DNA of 64,000 nucleotides from Arenibacter sp. 6A1 (GTDB lineage Bacteria > Bacteroidota > Bacteroidia > Flavobacteriales > Flavobacteriaceae). Of this stretch, positions 51,621-60,288 are shown one piece after another; position 1 is the stretch's first letter; each line of letters begins with the position of its first letter. The stretch is taken from the NCBI RefSeq assembly GCF_012272855.1, contig NZ_JAAXCQ010000005.1:214990-278989 (forward strand), given 5' to 3'. A program made the translations under genes and the position numbers. The notes beneath the pieces are model-generated. The model searched no databases, was not told where the DNA came from, and saw nothing but the letters and a program-made list of their open reading frames with translations.

Positions 51621-52484
51621 TTACAATTCGGATACCTGCTTATTCGTTCTTTCTATGGCCTGTTCGTTTTTCCAATCTATCCACTGCTGTCCTTTAAATT
51701 TTCGCATCATATTGTCGTAATACCGCATTACAAGCACATTGTAAAATGCCTGACCTAAATTTTCAGGGTTTCGCGCAATGGCCCGTAAACTCATAGAAAA
51801 ACCAGGGGTTATATATTTCATATAATGCCAATACCCTTCTGGCATGTACAGCAGCTCTCCATGCGACAATTGCGTTTTATAGCCAGAGGCCTTTTGTAAG
51901 GCCGGCCATTGCTCGTAATCGGGATTTGAGAAATCAATGCTTTCGTGGGTTATTAAAGAATGGGGAACCTTATACAGGTACTTATTTTCGGATTGTGAAA
52001 ACAGTATTACCTCCTTTTTTCCTTCAAAATGAAAATGAAAAATATTGGCCAAATCAATATCGTAATGCATAAAGGTATGCGAATTGGCACCCCCAAAAAA
52101 CAGCATGGGCAAGGTTTTCATAAGCCGCAACCCAAAATCTGGGTAGCGGTAATCTTGCTGGAGCTCTGGCACCTCTTTCAGAATGTTCCAAAGAAAAATA
52201 CGGTATTTTGTAGGTTCGCGCTGTAACAGATCCAAGTAATCGGACATTTTCATCCGAGCATGGGGCTCATTAAACCCGTCTTTATGATGTACAGGCCTAT
52301 CGTCATACAGCGGCACCATTTTATCACCGGCTATCTGACGAATATACTCAAAGTTCCATTTGGAATAAGCAGGCCAATCCTCAATACACTTTTCAATGAC
52401 CACAGGTTTCTGCGGCTTAAAATAGTTATTGAGAAAATCGTCCTTAGTAATGGTTGCTACTCTTGGAATATCCTCTAAATTCAA
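51621..52484 (-). CDS. cupin/JmjC-like oxygenase-type protein
   Basis: The 287-residue protein has a cupin_8 (JmjC-like) domain: PVVIEKCIEDWPAYSKWNFEYIRQIAGD, the iron-binding HxD in HTFMHYDIDLANIFHFHFEGKKEVILF (about residues 138-166), and the distal histidine in LLYMPEGYWHYMKYI near 220. These are the ligands of Fe(II)/2-oxoglutarate hydroxylases of protein or RNA side chains. The target is unknown. It is immediately upstream of the outer-membrane protein gene on the same strand. Confidence 0.85.
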   Translation of the reverse strand: MNLEDIPRVATITKDDFLNNYFKPQKPVVIEKCIEDWPAYSKWNFEYIRQIAGDKMVPLYDDRPVHHKDGFNEPHARMKMSDYLDLLQREPTKYRIFLWNILKEVPELQQDYRYPDFGLRLMKTLPMLFFGGANSHTFMHYDIDLANIFHFHFEGKKEVILFSQSENKYLYKVPHSLITHESIDFSNPDYEQWPALQKASGYKTQLSHGELLYMPEGYWHYMKYITPGFSMSLRAIARNPENLGQAFYNVLVMRYYDNMMRKFKGQQWIDWKNEQAIERTNKQVSEL

Positions 52485-52558
52485 AGTAATGTGGTTAATT
52501 TTTCCCTAAAGTAAAAAAACCAAAAGTTAAAAGCAGCTTTAACGCTATAGAAAAGTAA

Positions 52559-52593
52559 AGCCTGTAGGGAAATTTTTAAACTTCCTTACAGGC
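52559..52593 (-). terminator. terminator of bioB
   Basis: GCCTGTA-GGAA pairs with TTCC-TACAGGC with one mismatch, eight bases from the bioB stop. Confidence 0.8.
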
Positions 52594-52600
52594 CCTTATA

Positions 52601-53695
52601 TTATTCCGCTGATTTAGCCTTTTGTTTGGCAGCCTCGTTACGGTCTATGGTATGCCCTGGTCGGGTCCATTTTGGTTTTTCGCCCATAGGAGCATATTCA
52701 GAATCCGCAGCTTCTACCGTTTTAGGTTGCGATACCTTGGTAAACGGTTTTTGCGGATTTAATCCTAATAATTTAAACATCTCCATATCCTCGTTGACAT
52801 CCGGATTTGGAGTGGTCAGCAATTTATCACCGGCAAAGATAGAGTTGGCACCTGCAAAGAAACACATTGCCTGTCCTTCCCTGCTCATTTGCGTACGTCC
52901 GGCAGATAAACGCACCTGGGTCTCTGGCATAATAATACGGGTCGTAGCGACCATTCGTACCATATCCCAAATAGAGATCGGAGGCAAATCGGCCATTGGC
53001 GTTCCTTCTACCGCTACCAAAGCGTTAATAGGCACAGATTCTGGCTGAGGATCTAAAGTAGACAAGGCTACCAACATTCCCGCACGGTCTTCCAAAGCCT
53101 CGCCCATTCCAATAATACCACCGCTACAAACGGTCACATTACTCTTACGAACGTTGTCAATGGTATCTAAACGGTCTTTAAAAGCACGGGTAGATATTAC
53201 ATCCTTATAGTAGTCCTCGGAAGTATCCAGGTTGTGGTTATAGGCATATAAACCAGCTTCGGCCAAACGGTGGGCCTGGTTTTCGGTCAACATCCCCAAG
53301 GTACAGCACACTTCCATGTCTAGTTTGTTAATGGTACGTACCATTTCCAACACCTCTTCAAACTCAGGACCGTCCTTAACGTTTCTCCATGCTGCCCCCA
53401 TACATACTCTAGAGCTACCAGTAGATTTTGCTCGTAAAGCCTGTGCTTTCACCTGCGAAACAGACATTAGATCATTGCCTTCCACATCGGTATGGTACCG
53501 TGCCGCTTGCGGACAATAGCCACAATCTTCCGGACAACCGCCCGTTTTTATGGATAATAAAGTAGATACCTGTACTGTATTGGGGTCGTGATTTTCCCTG
53601 TGCACGGTCGCCGCCTCGTACAGCAGCTCCATAAACGGTTTATTATAAATATCTAAGATTTCCTGTTTCGTCCAGTTATGTCTTACTTTGCTCAT
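52601..53695 (-). CDS. bioB: biotin synthase
   Basis: This radical-SAM enzyme inserts sulphur into dethiobiotin, the last step of biotin synthesis. The 364-residue protein has the cluster motif in GGCPEDCGYCPQAARYHT (about residues 53-70), SRVCMGAAWRN, YNHNLDTSEDYY, and RLSAGRTQMSREGQAMCFFAGANSIFAGDKLLTT (second cluster region). The C-terminal tail of about 40 residues is longer than usual. It is separated from the other bio genes by the flotillin pair and has its own terminator. Confidence 0.97.
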   Translation of the reverse strand: MSKVRHNWTKQEILDIYNKPFMELLYEAATVHRENHDPNTVQVSTLLSIKTGGCPEDCGYCPQAARYHTDVEGNDLMSVSQVKAQALRAKSTGSSRVCMGAAWRNVKDGPEFEEVLEMVRTINKLDMEVCCTLGMLTENQAHRLAEAGLYAYNHNLDTSEDYYKDVISTRAFKDRLDTIDNVRKSNVTVCSGGIIGMGEALEDRAGMLVALSTLDPQPESVPINALVAVEGTPMADLPPISIWDMVRMVATTRIIMPETQVRLSAGRTQMSREGQAMCFFAGANSIFAGDKLLTTPNPDVNEDMEMFKLLGLNPQKPFTKVSQPKTVEAADSEYAPMGEKPKWTRPGHTIDRNEAAKQKAKSAE

Positions 53696-53797
53696 AAATA
53701 GTTAGTTCTTGGGGCTTCCCTCGTTTTTTAATCCTTATTTATAGCAGAAAAACAATCCTAAAAAGGCCTGTTTTTCCCAATCCAATTAATAAAAAAC

Positions 53798-53897
53798 GCG
53801 GTCGGGCTTTGCGCTATATCTTTTCTTTTTCTCTCCAATTTCAGTACTAGGCACCAAAGAAAAAAAAGAAAAGGATGCCGCTGCAATCCCTAAGCCG
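53798..53897 (+). repeat. variant REP-like element with a different inner hairpin
   Basis: Keeps the flanks (GTCGGGCTTTGCGCTATATC at the left, GGATGCCGCTGCAATCCCTAA at the right) of the REP-like family. The inner stem is changed: TCTTTTCTTTTTCT pairs roughly with AGAAAAAAAAGAAAAGGA around a 26-base loop, in place of the GC-rich ATCCC/GGGAT hairpin. Its left end lacks the GGGCGTTCCC block. Confidence 0.7.
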
Positions 53898-54198
53898 TCT
53901 TGGTTTTAAGGGTCAAAAATAACCTATAATCTGCAGATATAATAAAAATCGATATTCTATTTCGATATTCTAGGGCCTACTTTCCCATGAACAATCGGGA
54001 ATAACAGAAAATTTAGACCAGTACCAGCCTATTTGGCTTCTTCCCCAATTGCTTCATTTTCATATGTACATAGCTATTGTTTTTTAGCGATCATATGTAA
54101 TTCGCATATCGTCATTCGTCCTTGCGGCCAGTTTTCGGTCATGCTCATTTCATTTCCCAAATTGATTAATGCTAATTGAAAATTGTTAATGGAATGCT
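53896..54198. other. intergenic stretch between bioB and the flotillin gene
   Basis: Part of a 626-base gap (53696-54321) that holds two REP-like elements. I see no supported gene here. A minus-strand frame at 54277-54074 is encoded largely by the repeat. Confidence 0.5.
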
Positions 54199-54275
54199 GC
54201 GTTAGGGACCGAGGCGGCATCCCCGCAGCAGCGCAAGGGATATAGCCAAGGGCGCGGCCCGTTAGGGAAACGCCC
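54199..54275 (-). repeat. REP-like palindromic element, copy 4
   Basis: Slightly shortened copy (77 bases) with GCGTTAGGGACC and CGGCATCCCCGCAGCAGCGC on the plus strand. It sits 47 bases past the flotillin stop. Confidence 0.85.
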
Positions 54276-54321
54276 AAAACCTATCTTCTAAAAAATTATC
54301 AATCCCTACAGGGCTATACTA

Positions 54322-55743
54322 CTATTCCTTGATATCGGTCGTTGTTGGAGTTTGTGAATCTGCCGCTTCGTCAATGCCCTTGCCCTTAAGGTACTCTGGC
54401 AATTGCATGCCCGCCATATTGAACATTTCCTGCAATGGCGGCACCGATTTGTACATGCCCGATATAAAATTGGCGGTAGAATTCTTGCCATCGGCACCAT
54501 TGGCGCCAGAATCCCACACCGTAACCTTATCTATCTTAATATTTTTAATAGCTTCGGCCTGGGTTTTCACCAGTTCCGGCAATTTATCGGCGATCAGTAA
54601 TAGTACGGCGTCCTTGGGGTTATTGCCTGCGGCCTTTACAATCTCGTCCAACCCTTGGGCTTGTTTTGTCAATACCTCAAACAATCCTTGGGCTTCTGCT
54701 TGTGCCTTAAAAAGGATAGCATCGGCCTCTCCTTTGGCACGTCTACGGATTCTTTCTGCCTCGGCTTCGGCATCGATTTCTACTTTTTTCTTGTCTATTT
54801 CTGCCGGTACTATAATATCGGCCATCTGTGAACTGCGCTCCCTATCGGCCCTGGCCAATTCGGCATCTTTCTCTGCGGCATAGGATTCTTCCAAGGCCTT
54901 GGCGGTCTGCACCTTTTCGGCCGCAATCGCCGTTCGCTCGGCCTCTGCTTCCCTTTGGCGGCGTAAAGAATCGGAATTAGCGACTGCAATTTTTGCCGTA
55001 TTCTCGCCCTCTACGGCCTGGGCATTGGCCGCCGCTACTTGCGTACGTTCATCCTGTAACGCATTGGCCTCCCCAATAGATCCGTCTCGGTTCTTTTCGG
55101 CTACCGATTTACGGGCAGCATTAATGGCATGGGCCGCCGCTTCTTTCCCCAAGGCCTCTATATAACCCGACTCATCTACGATATCGGTAATATTAACGTT
55201 GATAAGTTTTAGACCTACCTTCTTCAGTTCCGACTCTACACTCTTGGAAATATTGGTCAGAAACTTGTCCCGATCCGAGTTTATCTCCTCTATATCCATA
55301 GATGCCACTACCAAACGCAATTGACCGAAAATAATTTCCTTGGCCAAATCTTGAACCTGTTGCATGCCCTGTCCTAAAAGACGCTCGGCGGCATTCTGCA
55401 TAATCCCCGGCTCGGTAGATATCCCAATGGTAAATCTAGAAGGCACATTTACCCTAATATTTTGCTTGCTCAAAGCATTGACCAAATTTACCTCTATGGA
55501 AATGGGGGTAAGATCTAAAAACTCGTAGTCCTGAATAACCGGCCAGATAAAAGCAGCCCCTCCATGAATACAGCGAGCAGAATTGCCGGTACCCACCTTT
55601 CCGTAGACCACCAAAATGCGGTCCGAAGGACATCGTTTATAGCGCCTGATAAAGGAAATTACAATAATAAAAAAGAATAGAATGGCAAGGCCAATACCTA
55701 GTAAAGCGGCAGAACCGCCCAACTGCAAGGGAAATAAAAGCAT
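54322..55743 (-). CDS. flotillin-like SPFH-domain membrane protein
   Basis: The 473-residue protein has one N-terminal membrane helix (about residues 10-33), an SPFH domain (SDRILVVYGKVG, IEVNLVNALSKQNIRVNVPSRFTIGIST), a long Ala/Glu-rich coiled coil (residues 200-370) and a C-terminal tail. Flotillins build membrane microdomain scaffolds and lie with NfeD partners, as here (five bases apart). It probably organises membrane proteases or lipids. Confidence 0.93.
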   Translation of the reverse strand: MLLFPLQLGGSAALLGIGLAILFFFIIVISFIRRYKRCPSDRILVVYGKVGTGNSARCIHGGAAFIWPVIQDYEFLDLTPISIEVNLVNALSKQNIRVNVPSRFTIGISTEPGIMQNAAERLLGQGMQQVQDLAKEIIFGQLRLVVASMDIEEINSDRDKFLTNISKSVESELKKVGLKLINVNITDIVDESGYIEALGKEAAAHAINAARKSVAEKNRDGSIGEANALQDERTQVAAANAQAVEGENTAKIAVANSDSLRRQREAEAERTAIAAEKVQTAKALEESYAAEKDAELARADRERSSQMADIIVPAEIDKKKVEIDAEAEAERIRRRAKGEADAILFKAQAEAQGLFEVLTKQAQGLDEIVKAAGNNPKDAVLLLIADKLPELVKTQAEAIKNIKIDKVTVWDSGANGADGKNSTANFISGMYKSVPPLQEMFNMAGMQLPEYLKGKGIDEAADSQTPTTTDIKE

Positions 55744-55747
55744 AGGG

Positions 55748-56326
55748 TTATTTATTTAGTAATTCAACAATTAGTAGTCCGTTATCGGTAATGTCCTTTA
55801 CCCGTATCACATTGCCCATGACCAGATCCTTTTCTTCATCGGTCAAGGCTTCCATTTCGCGAAGGGTGCCTTGTACTTTGATACTGACTTTCCCTATTTG
55901 TGAGCGGTTGGCACCAATGGTGATATACACTTCCCCGGTTTGGTTTAGCGCATTCTTTATTTTTAAGGTACCGCTACTTTGTAATTTTCCTAAATAATAG
56001 AATAGCGAAGCCATAGCGAACATCATCAGCAAACCGCAGAGGAGTGATATTAGCAGCGTGAGCCCCATGGAGAGTCCACCTTCTAAACACGCAATGCCGC
56101 TCCAACCAAAAATGGTAAAAAAACCCATTAAGTTTTTTAGGGATAAAAATTGGAATTCAATTCCGGTATCTGCTTCAATTTCTACATCTACATCGCCATC
56201 TAAACCGTCGGTTTCACCGCCAATTAAGGTAAGGATAAGCAGAATGAACAATATAACCGATGAGATTCCGGCGATTGCCCAATAAATTTTTTCGAATAGC
56301 GTAAAGGCCTCGAACCATTGTGCCAT
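55748..56326 (-). CDS. NfeD-like membrane protein, flotillin partner
   Basis: The 192-residue protein has three membrane segments (about residues 15-33, 60-80 and 88-112) and a C-terminal OB-fold of the NfeD type (GEVYITIGANRSQIGKVSIKVQGTLREMEALTD, then VIRVKDITDNGLLIVELL). The N-terminal part is acidic (GGETDGLDGDVDVEIEADTG). The tight spacing upstream of flotillin is the usual pairing. Confidence 0.87.
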   Translation of the reverse strand: MAQWFEAFTLFEKIYWAIAGISSVILFILLILTLIGGETDGLDGDVDVEIEADTGIEFQFLSLKNLMGFFTIFGWSGIACLEGGLSMGLTLLISLLCGLLMMFAMASLFYYLGKLQSSGTLKIKNALNQTGEVYITIGANRSQIGKVSIKVQGTLREMEALTDEEKDLVMGNVIRVKDITDNGLLIVELLNK

Positions 56327-56393
56327 AATTCTGTAGTATGTTGGTTAGGTGTAGGTAAGATAAACAAAAAACAGTATTTCATACAGAAAGTCG

Positions 56394-56456
56394 AGCTTAT
56401 TTTGTAAGTAAAATAAGCTATGCTTTATTGAGTGCCCAAATTAAAGCTGGGCACTC
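56394..56456 (-). terminator. two hairpins downstream of the ketosynthase gene
   Basis: GCTTATTTT with AAAATAAGC (56394-56418) and GAGTGCCCA with TGGGCACTC (56430-56456). Together they probably end the bioA-ketosynthase transcript, though U-runs are weak. Confidence 0.6.
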
Positions 56457-56483
56457 TCCTAACCTTTGACAGAAATTGTGGCC

Positions 56484-57656
56484 TTATTCCCTGCTAAGAA
56501 GAATGCTCACGGCATTACCGCCAAAACCTACGGCATTCACCATTACTTTGCGGATCTTTTTTGGTAGCGTCTCATGAGAGACAAAAGGGACTCCTATAAA
56601 TTCTTGATATTGTAGCATTAATACGGCCAACTCTACACTGAGCATACCAGAAGTACCAAAGGTGTGTCCCAGTTTCCATTTATTGGTGGTCAGTGCCGGA
56701 AGGCGTTCTCCGAATATTTTCTCGATAGCAAGCACTTCGGCCCTATCTCCTTTAATAGTACCTGGGGCATGCATAACCACCACATCTACCTCTTCTGCAG
56801 CCAAATCTCCCAAGGCCATTTTCATGGAGCGTTGAAAACAAATGGCATCCGTGGAGATCGATATATTGTGTTCTAAAGGTTCGGTGGCATAGCCAATGCC
56901 CGTTATTATAGCCAAAGCATTGTCCGTTATTCCCTTTTCCAAACAGGCTACCGATGCTCCTTCGCCCAATACCATGGTATTTTGTTTTTTGTGCGGGTCC
57001 AAGGCCCTACAAGGAAATCCTTGGGACTCCGTGGGGTCCATCTTGGAATATATCTTTAAGGCCCTCATTTGGGCAATGGTAAACGGAGTCAATGGCGCCT
57101 CGCTCCCACCTACCAAAAACTTATTGGCCATTCCGCCCCTAATCCAAGCAATACCGTTCAAAACCGAATGCAGCCCAGTAGAACAGGTGATGGAATGAGA
57201 AATTTCCGGACCCTGGGTTTGTAGGTCGTGGGCCACCCAAGAAGAGATATTCCCTAAGGTAGTCGTTGGTGACGCATAGGTAGAAGATTGGTTTTCTTCT
57301 AAAAACTCGCGGTGGTATTTTTCAAACAAGGCCGTGGCACCACGAGACGATCCTATATTGATCCCAAAATTATCTTGCCCTGTCCAGCCCGCTTGGTCCA
57401 TAGCCATGCGCGAAACCAGGAGCGCAAATAACACGGTATCGTCCAGATTACTGTATTTAGAATCGGAGGCTTCCAATTTCTCAATGGCTGCTTTTGCATG
57501 TTCGGGCAAACCGGCCACCCAAGCAAGGGTATCCCCTATTTGTTTTTCCTGTAAAAAATGCTGCTGCAATTTGTAATTATCCCAAGCCTCTTGTAACGAT
57601 AGTCCCAAGGCCGATACAGAGGCAATGGCGGTAATGGAAATAGGTTCGTTCGTCAT
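56484..57656 (-). CDS. beta-ketoacyl-ACP synthase-like protein in the biotin cluster
   Basis: The 390-residue protein is a FabF-like ketosynthase with catalytic cysteine in SITCSTGLHSVLNGIAWIRGG (near residue 160), first histidine in VVMHAPGTIKGDRAEV (near 297, variant of HGTGT) and second histidine in KWKLGHTFGTSGMLSVELA. The triad is complete, so it should be active. It starts one base after bioA, so it may extend or supply the pimeloyl precursor. That role is inferred. An upstream bioC or bioH is not in the window. Confidence 0.82.
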   Translation of the reverse strand: MTNEPISITAIASVSALGLSLQEAWDNYKLQQHFLQEKQIGDTLAWVAGLPEHAKAAIEKLEASDSKYSNLDDTVLFALLVSRMAMDQAGWTGQDNFGINIGSSRGATALFEKYHREFLEENQSSTYASPTTTLGNISSWVAHDLQTQGPEISHSITCSTGLHSVLNGIAWIRGGMANKFLVGGSEAPLTPFTIAQMRALKIYSKMDPTESQGFPCRALDPHKKQNTMVLGEGASVACLEKGITDNALAIITGIGYATEPLEHNISISTDAICFQRSMKMALGDLAAEEVDVVVMHAPGTIKGDRAEVLAIEKIFGERLPALTTNKWKLGHTFGTSGMLSVELAVLMLQYQEFIGVPFVSHETLPKKIRKVMVNAVGFGGNAVSILLSRE

Positions 57657-57657
57657 A

Positions 57658-58926
57658 TTACAAAAATTCTAATGCAGCTTTAATACTCGTATAAATTTTA
57701 TCCATCTGTGCCTTTGTGGTCACATAAGGTGCCGATATATAAACGGTATTCCCCAATGGGCGCAAGAACACCCCGCTATCCATAAAATGTTGAAACAAGC
57801 GGTCCCTTAAATTACCGTATCGCTCCATTTGTACATCTAGATCCAAGGCATAAATAATACCTGTTTGCCTAGTAGCCGACACTTTTGGATGGTTTTTTAT
57901 TTCGGCATCAAAGTCTTGGTGCCATTCCATAATGCGGGCTATATTTTCTTGAATTTCATCTGAGACCAGCAATTCTAATCCGGCCAAAGCCGCAGTACAG
58001 GCCAATGGGTTTGCCGTATAGGTATGCCCGTGAAAAAGCCCTTTGGCAATATCGTCGCTATAAAAGGCGTCGTATACTTCCTGGGTACAACTGGTAATAG
58101 CCATTGGGACCAAGCCGGCCGTTAGTGCCTTGGACATACAGATAATATCTGGTTTTACTTCTAAATAATCAGAGGCAAAATGCTTTCCGGTTTTTCCAAA
58201 GCCAGTCATTACTTCATCGGCAATGGCCAATACCCCTTTAGATTTCACCAATGCCAATATTTTTTCCAACCCGACCGCATCGTGCATCTTCATGGCAGCT
58301 GCCCCCTGTATCAAGGGTTCGTAGATAAATCCGGCGATAGTATCCAGATCGATGTCGTTAATTAACTGATCGATTATACTATCGATATTCTCTTTGGTGG
58401 GTACCGGGATGCGTTTTACATCTATAAAATAGTCTTCAAAAGGGCCATTATAGACCGATAATCCAGAAACCGACATAGCCCCAAAAGTATCTCCGTGGAA
58501 ACCGTCCTCGAAAGCCAATAACACAGAGCGCTTTTTTCCACGGTTATGATGGTACTGTAAGGCCATTTTTATACCGATCTCGGTAGCCGTGGAACCATTG
58601 TCTGAAAAAAATAGTTTCTCCTGATTGCCAGGTAGTATTTGTATCAAGGCCTCCGAAAGGGCTACCGCCGGTTCATGGGTAAAACCACTGAAGACCACCT
58701 GATCTAGTTTTTGCATTTGGGCATATACCCTTTCAATGATAAAATCGTTGCAATGACCATACATACAGGTATACCACGATGAAATTCCATCGATATATTC
58801 TTTTCCGGCCTCATCGAATAATACCGCTCCCTTTGCCTTGACAATCCCAAGCATTTTAGAATGTAGCTTATGTTGGGTCAAGGGGTGCCAAAGATGCTTC
58901 TGATCTCTTTCTGAAAGACTTTTCAA
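57658..58926 (-). CDS. bioA: adenosylmethionine-8-amino-7-oxononanoate aminotransferase
   Basis: This PLP enzyme turns 8-amino-7-oxononanoate (KAPA) into 7,8-diaminononanoate. The 422-residue protein begins with the BioA motif KHLWHPLTQHK, has ISSWYTCMYGHCNDFI, FFSDNGSTATEIGIKMALQYHHNRG, the cofactor Asp in LAIADEVMTGFGKTGKHFA and the PLP lysine in ICMSKALTAGLVPMA (near 270). It is followed by the ketosynthase. Confidence 0.96.
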   Translation of the reverse strand: MKSLSERDQKHLWHPLTQHKLHSKMLGIVKAKGAVLFDEAGKEYIDGISSWYTCMYGHCNDFIIERVYAQMQKLDQVVFSGFTHEPAVALSEALIQILPGNQEKLFFSDNGSTATEIGIKMALQYHHNRGKKRSVLLAFEDGFHGDTFGAMSVSGLSVYNGPFEDYFIDVKRIPVPTKENIDSIIDQLINDIDLDTIAGFIYEPLIQGAAAMKMHDAVGLEKILALVKSKGVLAIADEVMTGFGKTGKHFASDYLEVKPDIICMSKALTAGLVPMAITSCTQEVYDAFYSDDIAKGLFHGHTYTANPLACTAALAGLELLVSDEIQENIARIMEWHQDFDAEIKNHPKVSATRQTGIIYALDLDVQMERYGNLRDRLFQHFMDSGVFLRPLGNTVYISAPYVTTKAQMDKIYTSIKAALEFL

Positions 58927-59139
58927 TTGGTGTACAGTTTTAAAATATCCCTACAAAGATGGGGAATAATGATAAAAACAAAACCACCCTTTTGACTTTT
59001 TATAGGGAACGAAAATTTTTGATGCCTATAGCTGCCTTATCCTAATAAGTGGCCCCTCAATACCTACACTCCTCAATTTAAATAGCCCGTTTTTAAAAAA
59101 TACCCAATACCGGGATCCTCGATAAAACTGCCAATACCA

Positions 59140-59178
59140 AAACATCCACCCTTTTTTTATAAAAAAAGGTGGATGTTT
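59140..59178 (-). terminator. terminator of bioD
   Basis: AACATCCACC pairs with GGTGGATGTT and the stem continues through T7/A7 tracts. It is 28 bases past the bioD stop and separates the bioF-bioD block from bioA. Confidence 0.8.
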
Positions 59179-59205
59179 ATGATGGTTTTCAAGTGTGGCA
59201 GATAT

Positions 59206-59823
59206 TTATGCCACTACCAAGGCCTTTCTAAATTCTTTGGCGTAAGCTTTAACAATGTCCTTATTTATAATAGGCTCTCTTTTTATCCTTCCCAATACCG
59301 ACACTCCGGTTTTTTTAAGGATAATATCTTCTGAAGCCTTATTAGGTTCTCCATTAAACACTATGGAAACATCATACCCTTTACCCAACAACCAATTAAT
59401 GGTCAATAGCGAGTGATTAATACTTCCTAAATAATGGTTACAAACCACGACGACTTTATAAGCCGGCATGATAAGGTCTAAGATGGTATCGCAATCGTTC
59501 AATGGCACTAACAATCCACCGGCACCTTCGATCACCAAATCGTTATCGGTCTCGGGCTCATGTATGTTATTCGGGTCTATATACCCCCCTTCCAAGGCTG
59601 CTGCCTCGTGCGGACTTACAGGAGCTTTAAAGGAGTAGCTATTGGGATGTATAACCGTTTTATCGTTCGAAATTAGGCGGGTTATCGTTGCACTGTCGGA
59701 ATCCTCCAAGGCTCCAGTCTGTACGGGCTTCCAATAATCTGCTTCCAAGGCTTCCGTCAATATGGCTGCTACTAGGGTCTTCCCTACATCGGTCGATATT
59801 CCGGTTACAAAAAACTGCTTCAT
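59206..59823 (-). CDS. bioD: dethiobiotin synthetase
   Basis: It forms the ureido ring of dethiobiotin from diaminononanoate with CO2 and ATP. The 205-residue protein has the P-loop FVTGISTDVGKTLVAAIL, the KPVQTGALEDSD motif (near 32) and the nucleotide-site LVIEGAGGLLVPLN (near 97). It is one base after the DUF2007 gene in the bioF-DUF2007-bioD order. Confidence 0.95.
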   Translation of the reverse strand: MKQFFVTGISTDVGKTLVAAILTEALEADYWKPVQTGALEDSDSATITRLISNDKTVIHPNSYSFKAPVSPHEAAALEGGYIDPNNIHEPETDNDLVIEGAGGLLVPLNDCDTILDLIMPAYKVVVVCNHYLGSINHSLLTINWLLGKGYDVSIVFNGEPNKASEDIILKKTGVSVLGRIKREPIINKDIVKAYAKEFRKALVVA

Positions 59824-59824
59824 A

Positions 59825-60208
59825 TTACTGGGGTTTAGTTATAAATTCGCACTTAAGACATTTGTACTTTTTCTTTTCAAAAAAGGGAAACAGTTTGTAG
59901 AATACATTGCTCCTTCGGTAATAGATTTCCATTTTTTGAGCTTTGCAATTGGGGCATGTTCGTAAATTACCATCATCATCCATGGCATAAGCCCTTATTT
60001 CATTATAAATTTCCTGGGCTCTCTCACGATCGCTAGAATACACTTGTAATTTTACGCCACCAATGGCATGGCTGATCATAGGATCTGAATTTAGGATGTT
60101 CCCGTCCCTTAGGAAAACAGGAATTCCTTCAGATTCTAATCGTCCTTTCACTACTTGCACATCGGCAAAATATTCAAAGGCAGCAAGGGTAAAAAATTGA
60201 TATTCCAT
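59825..60208 (-). CDS. DUF2007-type protein with a C-terminal zinc ribbon
   Basis: The 127-residue protein begins with the DUF2007 fold (MEYQFFTLAAFEYFADVQVVKGRLESEGIPVFLRDGNI, GGVKLQVYSSDRERAQEIYNEI) and ends with a two-CxxC zinc ribbon (CPNCKAQKMEIYYRR and YKCLKCEFITK). The DUF2007 domain is a GlnB-like putative signal-transducing or adaptor fold. It is between bioF and bioD with one-base spacing to bioD. A link to biotin synthesis is only positional. Confidence 0.8.
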   Translation of the reverse strand: MEYQFFTLAAFEYFADVQVVKGRLESEGIPVFLRDGNILNSDPMISHAIGGVKLQVYSSDRERAQEIYNEIRAYAMDDDGNLRTCPNCKAQKMEIYYRRSNVFYKLFPFFEKKKYKCLKCEFITKPQ

Positions 60209-60288
60209 TTGATGTATTGCCTAAATTCTTTTACAAGCTTAAGATATTAATAAATATGTCAATTTGCATATAAAACTTGACTTTTGAC

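Noticed and set aside
54322..54883. Long plus-strand frames opposite the flotillin gene
   Set aside because: They mirror the Ala/Glu-rich coiled coil of flotillin on the other strand, giving serine/alanine-rich nonsense.
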